A stretch of 64,000 nucleotides of DNA from Charina bottae (Eukaryota > Chordata > Lepidosauria > Squamata > Charinaidae). The position numbers were made by a program, and so were the translations under genes. The notes beneath the pieces were generated by a model, which was not told where the DNA came from, did not search any database, and saw only the letters and a program-made list of their open reading frames with translations. Numbering within the stretch: position 1 is the stretch's first letter; each line of letters starts with the position of its first letter. The stretch lies in assembly GCA_023362775.1 (NCBI GenBank), contig JALMGJ010000017.1:21545001-21609000 (forward strand), in the 5' to 3' direction. Of the stretch, positions 62,890 to 64,000 are shown one piece after another.

Positions 62890-62946
62890 GGAGCAGGTAA
62901 GAATTTGGATGGGAGACCACTAGGTAATACCCAGGATATAGGCTAC
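62890..62946 (+). repeat. 5S rRNA-derived remnant
   Basis: TTTGGATGGGAGACCAC and AATACCCAGGATATAGGC match the 3' half of vertebrate 5S rRNA (ACTTGGATGGGAGACCGC, AATACCGGGTGCTGTAGGC). Either a 5S pseudogene piece or a 5S-headed SINE. Confidence 0.6.
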
Positions 62947-63385
62947 ACTGAGAAATTTTAAAAAAATCCAGAAGGCAAACTATTTCTGTATTATTAAAAA
63001 AACCCACAAGGCTGTGCCCATATAGTTCCTAAGAATCTGTCTGAGTCTCAAGGAGTCTTTATATTAATTTTTACTTCGCATGGGCGAGTCTCACGCTCCA
63101 CCTGCCCTTTACCTCCAATCTTCCACTTTTTGTTTTCATGACTTGATTGCAGAGGGGCAAAAAAGTCAACATGGCAGCCACAACTACAAATGATGCACAC
63201 AAAAATGAGACAGGGCTTTGTGTGATTGCAGCCACCATCTTGACTTTTTTGACATCCACATGGATTCCCCTGCCTGTTTAAATGTCATCCAATATGGGTA
63301 TGTAGATATCTATGTGTTGGAAATAATATCTGCAATATCTGAAGGGAGTGTTATTCCTGTTTTATTATTGAAGACATTTCATAAA

Positions 63386-63680
63386 TGACCTTGGGCCAGT
63401 CACTCTCTCTCAGCCCAACTCACCTCACAGGGTTGTTGTTGTGGGGAAAATAGGAGGAGGAAGGAGTATTAGGTATGTTCGCCGCCTTGAGTTATTTATA
63501 AATACCTATATACTTACATTTTTAGATGTTTTTATATTTATTGTTTTAATGTGTTTCCTGTTGTAAACCGCCCAGAGTCCCCCTTTTCTGGGGGAGATGG
63601 GCGGTGGCTAAATTTGAAAAATAAATAAATAAATAAATAAATATTATAAAGGTGGGATAGAAAATAAATATAAAAAAATT
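63386..63680 (+). mobile_element. 5'-truncated type 2 SINE split by an L2-like 3' tail
   Basis: The SINE starts at GACCTTGGGCCAGTCAC and runs to GAGTTATTTATAAAT. An L2-like 3' end (GTAAACCGCCCAGAGTCCCC, GGAGATGGGCGG, (AAAT)n; about 63500-63645) interrupts it. TATAAAGGTGGGATAG then resumes the SINE tail. Confidence 0.8.
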
Positions 63681-64000
63681 TAAAAATATATTAAAAAATA
63701 AACAGGTATTTTCTTTTCCTGTTATCATTCTGGTTTCTGATTTTCTTTTTCATATTTTAAATAGAGATGTTTTAAGAGGTTATATCACAATTGTACACAT
63801 AATAATTCTGAAGTGTGTCCTATGGACTATGTTCCCATGACACACTGAACCAAAAACTATCCAGCTACATTTAAGTTTAGTGTATTACGCAAACTCAGTC
63901 AAGGGGTTAGGTTATGATTTAGTATAACACAGAAAATTGTGTTGGTAGATATTATGTACAAAGCCATAACACTTCCTCTCAGTTACCTTAGTTTAGACTT
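63681..64000. other. No gene recognised
   Basis: AT-rich end of the window; nothing recognised. Confidence 0.5.

Overview
The window is vertebrate nuclear DNA and almost certainly comes from a squamate reptile (lizard or snake). Three things point there. It holds two intact exons of a conserved vertebrate gene with GT-AG splice sites. It has a squamate-like repeat mix: L2-like and CR1 LINEs, a BovB (RTE) LINE, tRNA-headed SINEs with a BovB-like 3' end, Penelope-like pieces, L1-like DNA and many hAT miniature elements. CpG decay and microsatellites are frequent. There are no operons, no ribosome binding sites, no CRISPR array and no prokaryotic genes.

Host gene. The only cellular gene recognised is TRMT61A, the catalytic subunit of the tRNA m1A58 methyltransferase, on the minus strand. 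A coding exon with the start codon lies at 48638-48968 (5'UTR to 49002) and the next coding exon at 24785-25051. They join in phase 1 across a 23.6 kb intron and give residues 1-199, including the SAM-binding GTGSG loop and the catalytic Asp181. The last coding exon was not found and should lie beyond the low-coordinate end. A CpG-enriched block at 55.2-55.5 kb with a strong minus-strand donor at 55223 is a candidate noncoding first exon and promoter.

Repeat layout. 0.5-2.1 kb: decayed L2-like LINE. 4.5-5.4 kb: 980 bp GC-rich hAT-like element. 5.6-9.55 kb: nested stack (Penelope-like sequence, split by a 3.2 kb L2-like LINE, then a hAT miniature element). 11-22 kb: SINEs, hAT miniature elements and a 564 bp palindromic Penelope-like element. 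25.4-25.9 kb: TA-flanked palindromic element. 27.5-29.8 kb: complete L1-like non-autonomous element with a 14 bp target duplication and its own 154-residue ORF, itself carrying a SINE that carries a hAT element. 31.4-33.7 kb: young 5'-truncated LINE with a 705-codon open frame and a 68 bp flanking duplication. 35-44 kb: CR1, SINEs and a second 564 bp Penelope-like element. 45-48.5 kb: three L2-like copies. 49-54.3 kb: hAT elements, SINEs and a BovB fragment. 55-64 kb: mostly unrecognised sequence with SINEs, a 5S rRNA-like remnant and small palindromes.

Most notable. Two 564 bp inverted-arm elements (17486-18049 and 43651-44214) have identical length and 13 and 12 bp target duplications, and carry hammerhead-ribozyme-like motifs in both arms. 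Several hAT-like families here share a target pattern with TA at the centre of the 8 bp duplication (nnnTAnnn). Coordinates of decayed repeats are approximate; family names rest on recognition of motifs, not on a database search.
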